DNA from: Rufibacter psychrotolerans | GTDB lineage: Bacteria > Bacteroidota > Bacteroidia > Cytophagales > Hymenobacteraceae | DNA: 64,000 bases | Reading direction: 5' to 3' | Assembly (NCBI RefSeq): GCF_016924645.1 | Contig: NZ_JAFFJV010000009.1 | Coordinates: 372,001-436,000, forward strand | In this document: positions 9,398-18,451 of the stretch, piece by piece | How positions within the stretch are numbered: position 1 is the first letter of the stretch | How the letters are laid out: each line of letters opens with the position of its first letter | Made by a program: the position numbers and the translations under genes | Notes under the pieces: model-generated | What the model was told of the DNA's origin: nothing | Database searches by the model: none | Seen by the model: the letters and a program-made list of their open reading frames with translations, nothing else

Positions 9398-9512
9398 CCT
9401 GCTGGAGTAATTTCATATTTAAGCATGGTAAATACAGTTTTAATTATTAGTTAAAGATTAGTGATGAATATAGTAAACAAAATCTTTAAATCCCTTAAAT
9501 CTAAAATTTATT

Positions 9513-9773
9513 ATGACACAGCTAACAGTAGGCTTGGAATCTGAAGCAGATTTCAATATAATAAGGATTGACGATGAGGAAGTGCTTCGAGGGTCTGGAA
9601 CAAAAACAGGTGATTTGTCCAGAGGGTTACATGTAATGACATGGCAGATAAAAGGGCAAAAGGGGAACAAATATACACTTAGTATTACAGAGCCTGAAAA
9701 GGCATCGTTTACAAGGTCTATTACGCTTGATAGTTTTGGATTAGATTTTGGATTTCATGAGATTGAATTATGA
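9513..9773 (+). CDS. Small beta-rich protein (86 aa), island domain family
   Basis: No family is recognised. The 86-aa sequence alternates hydrophobic and polar residues like a beta-sandwich ('DFNIIRIDDEEVL', 'HVMTWQIKGQKGNKYTLSI'). It aligns by eye with the C-terminal 90 residues of the protein at 12841-13455: NIIRI/NLIRL, GLHVMTWQIKGQKGNKYTLS against SVHFLNYFISGSRGTKYLIE, then TEPEKA against TSPESA. It has no signal peptide or Cys. Its TGA overlaps the ATG of the next gene (ATGA at 9770-9773), so the two are translationally coupled. The role is unknown. Confidence 0.65.
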   Translation: MTQLTVGLESEADFNIIRIDDEEVLRGSGTKTGDLSRGLHVMTWQIKGQKGNKYTLSITEPEKASFTRSITLDSFGLDFGFHEIEL

Positions 9774-10810
9774 AGGACCTGATACATTGCACTTTGTTAA
9801 AAGTTATTTTACTTGTATTTGGGATGTTAATTTCAGATAAAGTATATAGTCAGAATAATTCACAGGATAGTTTACTAATAAATTCAGTGAATTACTCAAC
9901 TAGTTATAAGGCTGAAAGAGTCTCATTTGTTCCTGCTGGAAATGCATCTACTTCAAATGCTATCACAAGCTTTAGGCTTGTTACAACTACAAACGGAACC
10001 TTAGCAGCACTTAACCTAGGTATTGGTTTTAATAACAAATTTTCTGGCAATATTGAAGTAGCCAGTCCTTTATCAGATAATGGATTTACTAGGCCAGCAA
10101 ATTTAGATGGCTTAGCATCTGACGGAAGAATTACTTTTGGGTTTAAATATAAAGGTTGGAAAGCTTTAACAACAGAGGAGATTAGGAATGCTCTTAAACC
10201 CTATCAGGTAAATAGTTTTATGGATTTGTCCGAAGCAAATAAACATAAAATATTAGAAAATTTAATGCCTAATCCTTGGTTTATAGGAGTAACTGGTACT
10301 TTGAATAAACAAAATTTTGCTTATGCTATAGATAATATGTTAGTGGATTTTAAAGATGAAGATAAGTATTCATTTGCTAGTTCTGTTTATGCAGGAGTAT
10401 ATGTGGGTAAGAGTTTGAATTCATTATTTAGACTGATATGGCTTTATAATAATAGCTTTATATCAAATAAAAGTAATGAATATTATGTTCCTTATAATGG
10501 AGGACCAACGCTAGTTAAAAGAAATATAGTTATTGGAGCTCCCTCTCATAAGCAAAATCATCAGATACAAATAGAGAATGTTACGAGGTTCTTAGACGCA
10601 AAACTTGGTATCAATCCAAGTATTACATATTTGTCAAATGATGAAGATTTTGTTTTTGATCTTCCGCTTTATGTTATCCCTCAATTTAAAGATGAAAAAT
10701 TTTTAGATTTGAATGGAGGTGTCTTTATTAATTACAGAACTATCAGTAATTCGCCTTTTTCCGTGGGGTTGTTTATTGGATCTAGCCTAAATAAGATTTT
10801 AGGATTGTAA
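9770..10810 (+). CDS. Exported protein of unknown function, possibly an outer-membrane barrel
   Basis: The 346-aa product starts with a signal peptide (hydrophobic residues about 9-21, likely cleavage after KVYSQ). The rest has many short amphipathic strands ending in aromatic residues ('SFRLVTTTNGTLAALNLGIG', 'ITFGFKYKG', 'SSVYAGVYVGKSLN', 'GVFINYRTI'), which suggests an outer-membrane beta-barrel or a periplasmic beta protein. I do not recognise the family. It is coupled to the upstream 86-aa gene by a 4-base overlap, so the two products may interact or be made in fixed ratio. Confidence 0.65.
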   Translation: MKDLIHCTLLKVILLVFGMLISDKVYSQNNSQDSLLINSVNYSTSYKAERVSFVPAGNASTSNAITSFRLVTTTNGTLAALNLGIGFNNKFSGNIEVASPLSDNGFTRPANLDGLASDGRITFGFKYKGWKALTTEEIRNALKPYQVNSFMDLSEANKHKILENLMPNPWFIGVTGTLNKQNFAYAIDNMLVDFKDEDKYSFASSVYAGVYVGKSLNSLFRLIWLYNNSFISNKSNEYYVPYNGGPTLVKRNIVIGAPSHKQNHQIQIENVTRFLDAKLGINPSITYLSNDEDFVFDLPLYVIPQFKDEKFLDLNGGVFINYRTISNSPFSVGLFIGSSLNKILGL

Positions 10811-10977
10811 GTTTATTAAGGATGTTTCCAAGTATTATTAAATAATTGGGAATATTATATTTTTTTATCTAATCGGATTGTGCTTTTGTAAACGGTTTAT
10901 TCAAGGTGCATTTTATCTTTTTTATAAATTTAAAATGTAATCATCCTAGTAATTAAGAGAAAAAGTGTTTATGCTAT

Positions 10978-10993
10978 TTTGCATAATTGTCTA
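10978..10993 (+). promoter_or_regulatory. Shared upstream motif, copy 2
   Basis: TTTGCATAATTGTCTA lies about 75 bases before the 443-aa membrane protein gene and differs from copy 1 (9382-9397) by one base. Two copies in one island suggest common regulation. Confidence 0.35.
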
Positions 10994-11066
10994 GTGAATA
11001 TTATTAAAATGGAAATTGTTGGATATGTTTATATTGACTTCCAAAGTTTTATACTACTAATTTATT

Positions 11067-12398
11067 ATGAAGTTCATTGTTGTTGTTATTTTATCTGGTG
11101 TGATTGGGTTTGTTGTGTCTGTATTTGTGTTAGTTAATCCAATATCTGAATCGCCTTTTTTTGAAAATACTATTATTCAAAAGAAAGATAAAGTTGACTC
11201 TTTGTTAAGTAATAGGATTGTTTTTGTAAATAAAATGGTGGATTCCTTAGATAAGGAAATGGTTAAGAGTATTTCTTCCACTGGGAATGCGCCAAATAAT
11301 CCTAGATTTAAAAGGTTAGATGAAGCTTTGAAAAAGGCTGAAGATTTGTTGCAAAAAACTATTGTAGAACGGAATGAACTTAGGGCTTCAAATATAGATA
11401 AGGATTCGGTATACTATACGAAGTATTTATCTGTGGACCGTCACTTATTTTATAAATCATTAAATAGTGAAAATTTTAATATTAATTCAATTGAATTTAA
11501 TATTGTTGATCCAGAGCTAATAAGCTACGATTCAAATTATAATAACATTATCAAATTTACAGTAGGATTAGAAAATGTGCCTTCAGAAAGTAAAGTTGCG
11601 TTTATTAATAAATATCCTGCTTTTGGGTTTTGGTTGATAGCTTCTATAGCTCAAATGTGTTTATGGTTTATGGTTGGTACAATTATAGTATTAATGAATT
11701 ATGAAACACTTAAGAAATTGAAAGCAGGTTCTAAGAAGTATATACTTAAAACAGCTGGATATGTTATCTTAGTTACATTTGTTATGACTGCATTCCTTTT
11801 TATTACATATTATCTACTAATAGATGCATATGTGATTGAAGATCATATTTTTTTAAAAAACTTTACTTTGAAAATGTATATCCTTGCAATATTTGGATAT
11901 ACCGTAGCAAGCATTTGTTTTTTTATTTATTTACTACTAGCTGATCAAGCTCATCAGTTAAATGATTTACTTCCACCTGGGTATTTAACAAAACTTGAGA
12001 TCTTACAATCTACTTTTAACTATTCATTTGCTTTTAGCGCATTAATACTAAGTGTATTTATTATATGGTTAGGAGCAATGTTTAATGCTATAAACTCCAT
12101 TGAATTAATGAATTATTATCGACAAATTTCGGGACAAGATTACTTAAATAGTAACTATGTGTATCTTGTTGGGCTATTGCATAGTTTGCTTCTTTTAATT
12201 TTTTATATACCAGTTCAACTTAAGTTCAATACACTAGACATTGTAAGATATCAGAAAGGGTTATCTGTTGTAGGTTTACCTAGTAGTAAAAAATTTTTTA
12301 CAGGTATAATTGATAATATCTCTTCTATTCTAATTACAGCATCGCCTCTTTTGACTAGTTTTCTTCAAAATATGTTAACAACCTTTATAAGCGAATAA
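11067..12398 (+). CDS. Multi-pass membrane protein of unknown function (443 aa)
   Basis: An N-terminal transmembrane helix (about residues 3-25) is followed by a long extracytoplasmic or coiled region ('RLDEALKKAEDLLQKTIVER', about 85-120). About five more membrane helices follow, roughly at 188-210, 230-255, 270-292, 315-338 and 366-387. No family motif is recognised. It is very AT-rich like its neighbours and is preceded by the second copy of the shared motif. The large loop after the first helix is a plausible sensor or binding region, but that is inference. Confidence 0.65.
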   Translation: MKFIVVVILSGVIGFVVSVFVLVNPISESPFFENTIIQKKDKVDSLLSNRIVFVNKMVDSLDKEMVKSISSTGNAPNNPRFKRLDEALKKAEDLLQKTIVERNELRASNIDKDSVYYTKYLSVDRHLFYKSLNSENFNINSIEFNIVDPELISYDSNYNNIIKFTVGLENVPSESKVAFINKYPAFGFWLIASIAQMCLWFMVGTIIVLMNYETLKKLKAGSKKYILKTAGYVILVTFVMTAFLFITYYLLIDAYVIEDHIFLKNFTLKMYILAIFGYTVASICFFIYLLLADQAHQLNDLLPPGYLTKLEILQSTFNYSFAFSALILSVFIIWLGAMFNAINSIELMNYYRQISGQDYLNSNYVYLVGLLHSLLLLIFYIPVQLKFNTLDIVRYQKGLSVVGLPSSKKFFTGIIDNISSILITASPLLTSFLQNMLTTFISE

Positions 12399-12840
12399 AA
12401 CTAATGACATAATTTTGATAGCCAAATTCTGTTGGATCATAGTTTTTAAGGAAATCAGTGATAGTCCATTTTTATTATTTAATCTACCTAATAACACTAC
12501 TCCACCAACTGTTTAAATTAATGTTAAGCCGTATACTACTGCTAAATACCTTTCGTAAATAGATTTAAGAAAAAATGAATTACCTTTTAATCTGAATACA
12601 TTAGGCCGTCACTAGGTCAGGAATCATCTACTATTTTTTTATTATTTTCATAATACAGCAGGTGAACTCTTTTCAGTGGTTAAAAATTGCCCTGTAGAAT
12701 TTAATAGCCATCAATCACAGGAACATATGCTGCTTCAAGTTGCAGGATAACCAAAAAATAATATGAGATTGGAAATATGTTGTTGTATGACGAATACTTC
12801 TATTCAATACATTTAGGTTTGTATATATTCTTTGGAGGCT
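12399..12840. other. AT-rich intergenic region inside the island
   Basis: No open frame of convincing size, no RNA gene and no clear repeat is seen. A purine-rich stretch (GGAGG at 12834-12838) sits just before the ATG of the next gene. Confidence 0.45.
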
Positions 12841-13455
12841 ATGAATCATCCTGAAATAATTAAATTGGTAATTTCCTATACACTTTTAGGTGTTTTGGTC
12901 TTTACTGCAGTAATTACTTGTCTTTCTTTGATTGGGTTGGTTAAGTTTGCTGATTCCAAACAGCAACAAAAATTATTTTACGCCCTGATAATAGAAATAA
13001 TTGGAGGTTCTATTGCTGTTTTTTTTAATTTTCTGTCTATAAATCCTCAAAGTGTTGCTAACAGAATAGGTGATAAGGCAGTTCAAAATGCAGATTTATC
13101 ATTAGCAAAAGAGGTGACAAAAGAAGCAATAAGCTCTAAAATTGGAAATTCAGTTTCAGAAGGAATGATTACCGTTACAGGTCGTGTTACTGCTGATAAT
13201 GCAAATTTAATACGTTTGATGCTTGACGGTTATGACGTTTCAGTTGATCAGGTTTCAAATACTTTTCGAATGAAAGTGAATGCTAGGAGTGTACACTTTC
13301 TTAATTATTTTATTTCTGGTTCTCGAGGTACTAAATATTTAATTGAGATTACAAGCCCTGAGTCTGCAATTTGGAGTTTTGAAGGCATGATTGATGAAAG
13401 TGGGAGAGCTTTGGGAAGTCATTCGTTTAAAACTTCTGGAGAAATAGTATTGTAA
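12841..13455 (+). CDS. Two-helix membrane protein with the island's shared beta domain
   Basis: The start is taken at ATG 12841 (MNHPEIIKLV); an in-frame TTG at 12832 lies inside the Shine-Dalgarno-like GGAGG. The 204-aa protein has two hydrophobic helices (about residues 9-32 and 45-65). A soluble C-terminal domain (about 110-204) aligns with the 86-aa protein at 9513-9773, with shared G..G.KY.IEIT.PE.A spacing. The domain is therefore present once free and once membrane-anchored in the same island. Its function is unknown; binding a common ligand or each other are possibilities. Confidence 0.62.
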   Translation: MNHPEIIKLVISYTLLGVLVFTAVITCLSLIGLVKFADSKQQQKLFYALIIEIIGGSIAVFFNFLSINPQSVANRIGDKAVQNADLSLAKEVTKEAISSKIGNSVSEGMITVTGRVTADNANLIRLMLDGYDVSVDQVSNTFRMKVNARSVHFLNYFISGSRGTKYLIEITSPESAIWSFEGMIDESGRALGSHSFKTSGEIVL

Positions 13456-13651
13456 ATTACAGAAGCTTATTTAGGTGCCTTTATATTAGATCAATTTTGT
13501 AATTTATTATAGATTATTTGCCTAAATTTTGATCTATTTGATTTAAAGTTGAAGCTGTTTAAAAAAAAGAATCAATACCTGCTAGATTACAGCCTTGAGT
13601 TCTTGTGAACTGAATTAATGTACCTTCTGTGGCTGATTTGTTCCTGTCATA

Positions 13652-14335
<684 letters not shown>

Positions 14336-14403
14336 TTAGTGTGAGCCCAAGATTTTGGATTGAATCGGCTCTTTTCCTAACTTGTATTATCTACAAGTTT
14401 CAA

Positions 14404-15786
14404 ATGGTTAAAAGAGTCATATTCTCCCTCTCGCTAGGTCTGGCTGGTGGCGTGGTTTTGTCTAAGCTGTTAAAGGCCAAACGAAAGGCGAAAATTGCTG
14501 CACAAGATCCCGGCTTAAGAAACTGGGCTGGCAATCTCATCTATAGCACAAATCAGGTTCATTATCTAGCCTCCTTGAAAGAGGTGAAGACTATTGTAAG
14601 AAATTGCCAGAAGGTAAGAGCCTTGGGATCACGACACTCTTTCAATCAGATCGCCGATAGCGGGGAGAACCTGATTTCACTTCAGATGATGGCCTCTGTG
14701 GTTTACCTGGACAAAGCTGCTAATACGGTGACCGTTGAAGCTGGAATGCGCTACGGGGAATTGACTGAGATTTTAGAGAAACATGGGTATGCTATACACA
14801 ACATGGCTTCCTTACCGCACATCACGGTAGTTGGGGCTTGTGCCACCGCTACACACGGTTCAGGGATACACAATGGTAACCTAGCCACTTCTGTCTCCGC
14901 CATTCAGTTAGTGAATGCAGCAGGTGAACTGGTGACTATGTCCCGGCAGAAAGATGGGGATCAGTTCAACGGAGCGGTGGTGTCTCTTGGTGGCTTGGGC
15001 GTGGTGACCAAGATCACGCTTGATCTGGTGCCCACCTTCAAGATGACTCAGGTGGTGTACCGCAACGTACCTATGCGTGCGCTGCAAGACCATTTTGTGG
15101 AGATCATGTCCAAAGGGTACAGTGTGAGCTTGTTCACTCATTGGGAAAACCAGAACATCAACCAGGTATGGGTGAAGAGCAAAGTAGAGGAGGGAGTGCC
15201 TACCGTTATTGAACCGGAGTTGTTCGGGGCAAAGCTTGCTACTCAGAAGCTGCACCCCATAGAAGACCAATCACCAGAGAACACGACTGACCAATTGGGG
15301 GAAACTGGGGAGTGGTATGAGCGCTTGCCACACTTCAAGATGGGGTTCAAACCAAGCGCCGGGGCTGAATTGCAGAGTGAATACTTTGTGGCCATTGAAC
15401 ATGCGTATGAAGCCATCATGGCCATAGAGGCTCTGCACGAGAAGATTACTCCGCATCTTTTTGTCTCTGAGATCAGGACGATTAAGGCAGATGAGTTGTG
15501 GCTGAGTCCGCAGTACAAGCAGACGACGGTGGCGTTTCACTTTACCTGGAAGCAGGATGAGGAAGTGGTGATGCAACTGCTGCCTCTCATAGAGGAAAAA
15601 CTGGCCCCGTTCAATCCCCGTCCGCACTGGGGAAAATTATTTACCATGGCCCCTGAGGTGATACAGGCGCAGTATGAGAAGATGGAGGATTTCAGGCAGT
15701 TGTTGCGCCAGCATGATCCGGAAGGGAAGTTTCGGAATGAGTTTATGGACAAGTATATCTTCTCGAATGAAAAGAAACCTGCCTAA
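14404..15786 (+). CDS. FAD-linked oxidase of the alditol oxidase / aldonolactone oxidase family
   Basis: The ATG at 14404 (MVKRVIFSLSLGLAGG) is preferred over an in-frame GTG at 14341 that lies against the dnaK fragment. The 460-aa protein has an N-terminal hydrophobic anchor (about 4-22). An FAD-binding type 4 domain follows, with 'ALGSRHSFNQIADSG' as the histidyl-FAD region and 'VVGACATATHGSGIHNGNLA'. The C-terminal ALO domain includes PRPHWGK and ends 'DPEGKFRNEFMDKY'. Relatives such as AldO oxidise sugar alcohols or lactones with oxygen, producing H2O2. The substrate is not predictable. It is a single gene convergent with the thi operon, with a perfect hairpin in the gap. Confidence 0.85.
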   Translation: MVKRVIFSLSLGLAGGVVLSKLLKAKRKAKIAAQDPGLRNWAGNLIYSTNQVHYLASLKEVKTIVRNCQKVRALGSRHSFNQIADSGENLISLQMMASVVYLDKAANTVTVEAGMRYGELTEILEKHGYAIHNMASLPHITVVGACATATHGSGIHNGNLATSVSAIQLVNAAGELVTMSRQKDGDQFNGAVVSLGGLGVVTKITLDLVPTFKMTQVVYRNVPMRALQDHFVEIMSKGYSVSLFTHWENQNINQVWVKSKVEEGVPTVIEPELFGAKLATQKLHPIEDQSPENTTDQLGETGEWYERLPHFKMGFKPSAGAELQSEYFVAIEHAYEAIMAIEALHEKITPHLFVSEIRTIKADELWLSPQYKQTTVAFHFTWKQDEEVVMQLLPLIEEKLAPFNPRPHWGKLFTMAPEVIQAQYEKMEDFRQLLRQHDPEGKFRNEFMDKYIFSNEKKPA

Positions 15787-15838
15787 TTCTCTTTTGCTAC
15801 AAGCAATATCATTCAAACACGTTGATAAAGCTAAGATT

Positions 15839-15880
15839 TCTGTTTAGGGGCTGATTTCCCAAAATCAGCCCCTAAACAGA
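15839..15880. terminator. Perfect 19-bp hairpin between convergent genes (dispersed repeat)
   Basis: TCTGTTTAGGGGCTGATTT (15839-15857) pairs exactly with 15862-15880 around a 4-base loop. It lies between the oxidase and tenA stops and belongs to the dispersed hairpin family. Bidirectional termination is likely. Confidence 0.65.
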
Positions 15881-15907
15881 GTATATCAGCGAAAGAAGAA
15901 TAGAGTC

Positions 15908-15945
15908 TTTTGAGACTGTTTTCCAGAAATCAAGCCGGAAACAGC
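15908..15945. repeat. Dispersed hairpin repeat, imperfect copy
   Basis: GACTGTTTTCCAGAAATC and GCCGGAAACAG form a mismatched copy of the family next to the 15839-15880 hairpin, just beyond the tenA stop. Confidence 0.5.
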
Positions 15946-15961
15946 CCAATTTCATTTTGCC

Positions 15962-16615
15962 TCAAACCGGCCATTGTTCCAGTCGCCAGGCGCTGTCCCA
16001 GAACATCCATTCCAGGCGGGAGGCGGTCAGGTAGGCTTCGGTCATGGCTTGCTGCTGGGCGGGGGAGCAGGTTTGGGCTACTTCATCGGAGAGGCGGATG
16101 GCCCGGGCGACAATGTTCCCGAACTCTTCGCCGGCATAGGTATTGATCCAGTCCTGGTACGGGTGATGGGTGGGGCGGTCCTGCGCGTAGATGTAATCGC
16201 CTACTTCTTTGTAAATCCAGAAACAGGGGAGCACCGCGGCCATGGCTACTTCCAGTGGGGCTACCGCGGCCTGACTGAGCAGGTAGTGCGTGTAGTGCTG
16301 GCAGGTAGGGGAGATGGGTACGTTCTGGTCAATGTTGAGCTTCTGGAAATAGCCCGCGTGCAGCGCCTGTTCTACCACAAAGGCACCTTCCGCGAAGCGC
16401 ATGAACTCCAGAGCATGTTCGCTGTTCTGGGCGCGGGCCGCAATGAGCGACAAGGCGCGTCCGAAGCCCGCCAGATACAAGGAGTCCTGGGCGATGTAGA
16501 AGGTAAACTTCTCCGGCGCCAGCGTGCCGCGAATGAGTTCCTGGATGAACGGCATCTTCGTGATTTGCTCATAGACACCGCTTCCTGCCTGCCAGGCTAA
16601 TTTACTCCAGCTCAT
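15962..16615 (-). CDS. tenA: Thiaminase II / aminopyrimidine aminohydrolase TenA
   Basis: The 217-aa protein shows the TenA fold signature: 'FTFYIAQDSLYLAGFGRALS' near residues 38-57, a catalytic Cys expected in 'AAVLPCFWIYKEVGDYI', and 'WINTYAGEEF'. TenA hydrolyses thiamine breakdown products such as formyl-aminopyrimidine or aminomethyl-HMP to HMP, feeding the pyrimidine branch of thiamine synthesis. The start codon lies 14 bases inside thiD, so it is translated last in the thiM-thiE-thiD-tenA operon under the TPP riboswitch. Confidence 0.9.
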   Translation of the reverse strand: MSWSKLAWQAGSGVYEQITKMPFIQELIRGTLAPEKFTFYIAQDSLYLAGFGRALSLIAARAQNSEHALEFMRFAEGAFVVEQALHAGYFQKLNIDQNVPISPTCQHYTHYLLSQAAVAPLEVAMAAVLPCFWIYKEVGDYIYAQDRPTHHPYQDWINTYAGEEFGNIVARAIRLSDEVAQTCSPAQQQAMTEAYLTASRLEWMFWDSAWRLEQWPV

Positions 16616-17432
16616 GTTTCTGTAAAGGTTGAGGGTTGAAAAAATGATTTAAAGGACCATGACCTTCGCCGGTTTTAACATTCTTGCCCTGGTCAATGGC
16701 CTGGTATACGTATTGGCGTCCCTGCTGCACGGCCTTAGCCGGAGGTAAGCCCAGCGCGCGGTACGCCGCAATGGCTGAGGAGAGGGTGCACCCGGTGCCG
16801 TGGGTGTTATGGCTCTGGATGGCAGTGGACTCAAACACCTGAAGTTCCCCTTTCTGAGGAAGGTAGACGTCATATAACCGGGGACCCTGCAGATGACCGC
16901 CTTTCAGCAGCACTGCCTGACACCCGGTTTCCAGAATCTTTTGCGCGGCTGCTTTCATCTCCTCCACATTTCGGATGGACCTGCCTGCCAGAATGCTGGC
17001 TTCGTCTAAGTTGGGGGTTACCACCTCCGCCAGGGGGAAAAGCTCCTGTTGCAGCAAACCGATGGTCTCGTCCTGGATGAGCTTATCGCCGCTGGTGGCT
17101 ACCATCACCGGATCCACCACCACCGGCACCTGGTACTGCTTCAGTTGGTGGGCAATGGCCAGCACCAGCTCGGGGCTGTGCACCATGCCAATCTTCACCG
17201 CTGAGGGTTTGATGTCCTCCATCACTGCTTTGATCTGCTCTTGTACAATGTGGGCCGGTACGCTGTGGATGCCCGTCACGCCAAGGGTATTTTGCACCGT
17301 AATGGCCGTAATTGCTGAGGTGCCGAAGCAGCCCAGCGCGGAAAAAGTTTTAAGATCGGCCTGGATGCCGGCTCCTCCACCGCTGTCTGAGCCGGCAATG
17401 GTGAGCACCGCCGGATAAGTATATTGTTTCAT
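16602..17432 (-). CDS. thiD: Hydroxymethylpyrimidine/phosphomethylpyrimidine kinase ThiD
   Basis: ThiD phosphorylates HMP twice to HMP-PP. The start at 17432 (MKQYTYPAVLTIAGSDSGGG) forms an ATGA overlap with the thiE stop; a longer in-frame extension lies wholly inside thiE. The 276-aa protein has the ribokinase-fold N-terminal 'TIAGSDSGGGAGIQADLKTF', 'VVDPVMVATSGD' and the catalytic anion-hole motif 'SHNTHGTGCTLSSAIAAY' near residue 210. The length is typical. It overlaps tenA by 14 bases. Confidence 0.94.
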   Translation of the reverse strand: MKQYTYPAVLTIAGSDSGGGAGIQADLKTFSALGCFGTSAITAITVQNTLGVTGIHSVPAHIVQEQIKAVMEDIKPSAVKIGMVHSPELVLAIAHQLKQYQVPVVVDPVMVATSGDKLIQDETIGLLQQELFPLAEVVTPNLDEASILAGRSIRNVEEMKAAAQKILETGCQAVLLKGGHLQGPRLYDVYLPQKGELQVFESTAIQSHNTHGTGCTLSSAIAAYRALGLPPAKAVQQGRQYVYQAIDQGKNVKTGEGHGPLNHFFNPQPLQKHELE

Positions 17433-18070
17433 AAAGCTTTCTCTATTTGGTTTCTGATCGCCTCGGTGGCCCGGGCCGGATCTGGGTCCGATAGAATGGC
17501 AGAAACTACAGCCAGGCAATTGGCCCCGGCTTTGATTAGATCAGCGGCATTCCCGGCACTTACCCGACCAATGGCCACTAAGGGCTTCTCGGTCATGGAC
17601 CTGATTCGCTGGATACCGTCCAGACCCCATTCGGTAATGGTGTCGGTTTTGGTGGGCGTGGAGAAAATGGGGCTTAAGGCCAGGTAGTCGGCAAGTTGGG
17701 CATGGGCACTATGGAGCAGCACTTCTGCCTCCAGCGAGTACCCCAGAATGCCGCAGTTGGGCCACACCGCCCTGATCTGCTGCGGTGCCAGGTCGCTGTT
17801 GCCCACGTGAATGCCCGCTACCTCACTTTCCAGGGCCACGCCCAGATGGTCGTTCACGATCAGGGGCACGCCGTACCGGTCCAGCAATTCCTTCAGCCGA
17901 AGCGTTTTCTCCAGAAAGGCAGGTACCGGCAGGTGCTTCTCCCTGATCTGCACCAAATCCACTCCGCCCTTTACCGCCGCCTCCACCACCTGCAGAAAGT
18001 CGCGCCCTAAGCAGGCTTGCTCATCTGTGACCAGGTACAGGCGGTGAGGAAAGGTTGTGTTCTCGTTCAT
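17429..18070 (-). CDS. thiE: Thiamine-phosphate synthase ThiE
   Basis: ThiE joins HMP-PP with hydroxyethylthiazole phosphate to give thiamine phosphate. The 213-aa TIM-barrel shows 'LYLVTDEQACLGRDFLQVVE', 'GGVDLVQIREKHLP', 'VPLIVNDHLGVALESEVAGI', 'HVGNSDLAP' and 'KPLVAIGRVSAGNAADLIKA'. The length fits the family. It is coupled to thiD by a 4-base overlap. A gap of 381 bases with repeat elements separates it from thiM. Confidence 0.94.
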   Translation of the reverse strand: MNENTTFPHRLYLVTDEQACLGRDFLQVVEAAVKGGVDLVQIREKHLPVPAFLEKTLRLKELLDRYGVPLIVNDHLGVALESEVAGIHVGNSDLAPQQIRAVWPNCGILGYSLEAEVLLHSAHAQLADYLALSPIFSTPTKTDTITEWGLDGIQRIRSMTEKPLVAIGRVSAGNAADLIKAGANCLAVVSAILSDPDPARATEAIRNQIEKAL

Positions 18071-18146
18071 GTGGTTTAAGTATCATGTCAGTGTCGATAG
18101 TGGGATGTCAAGCCCTCTGTTCTTTCGGATTTGAAAGACGCGTTCC

Positions 18147-18176
18147 ATCCCCCTTTGAAGGGGGTAGGGGGATGAT
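18147..18176. repeat. Dispersed CCCCCTTTGAAGGGGG-type palindrome
   Basis: A palindrome (CCCCCTTTGAAGGGGG) is followed by a GTAGGGGGATGA tail. As I recall, similar short G/C-rich elements are scattered through many Bacteroidota genomes. It lies in the thiM-thiE gap. Confidence 0.6.
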
Positions 18177-18230
18177 GTCCTATCTGGTTGTGGGGGCGAA
18201 AGCTTCTTAATTAAAGCCTACTTCCTTTAT

Positions 18231-18351
18231 CTCGCTTGCCTCTGGCGAGTGTGGGTTACAGGCGGCGTCCCGCCGCGTTGGGATGTAAATGAAGCAGTGA
18301 GGACGCGGCCAGAGGCCGCAAGATGACGCACACTCGCCAGAGGCGAGCGAG
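18231..18351. repeat. Fold-back (MITE-like) element inside the thi operon
   Basis: Arms of 23 bp at 18231-18253 and 18329-18351 pair with one mismatch (core GCCTCTGGCGAGTGTG). They enclose about 75 bases that themselves fold (GGCGGCGTCCCGCCGCG; CGGCCAGAGGCCG). No ORF is inside. It lies between thiM and thiE and so would be part of the operon mRNA. Confidence 0.7.
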
Positions 18352-18451
18352 GGACTTTGTAACAACCATGCCTTCCAGATGAAACATTCTGATGCCTTAT
18401 TCAGGTGAAGCAAAAACTTCAGCTTCGCTTTTCCCAAATAAGGCACAGTGC

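Noticed and set aside
17432..17519. Longer N-terminus for ThiD
   Set aside because: It would lie entirely within thiE, has no homology, and the ATGA overlap at 17429-17432 gives a normal start.
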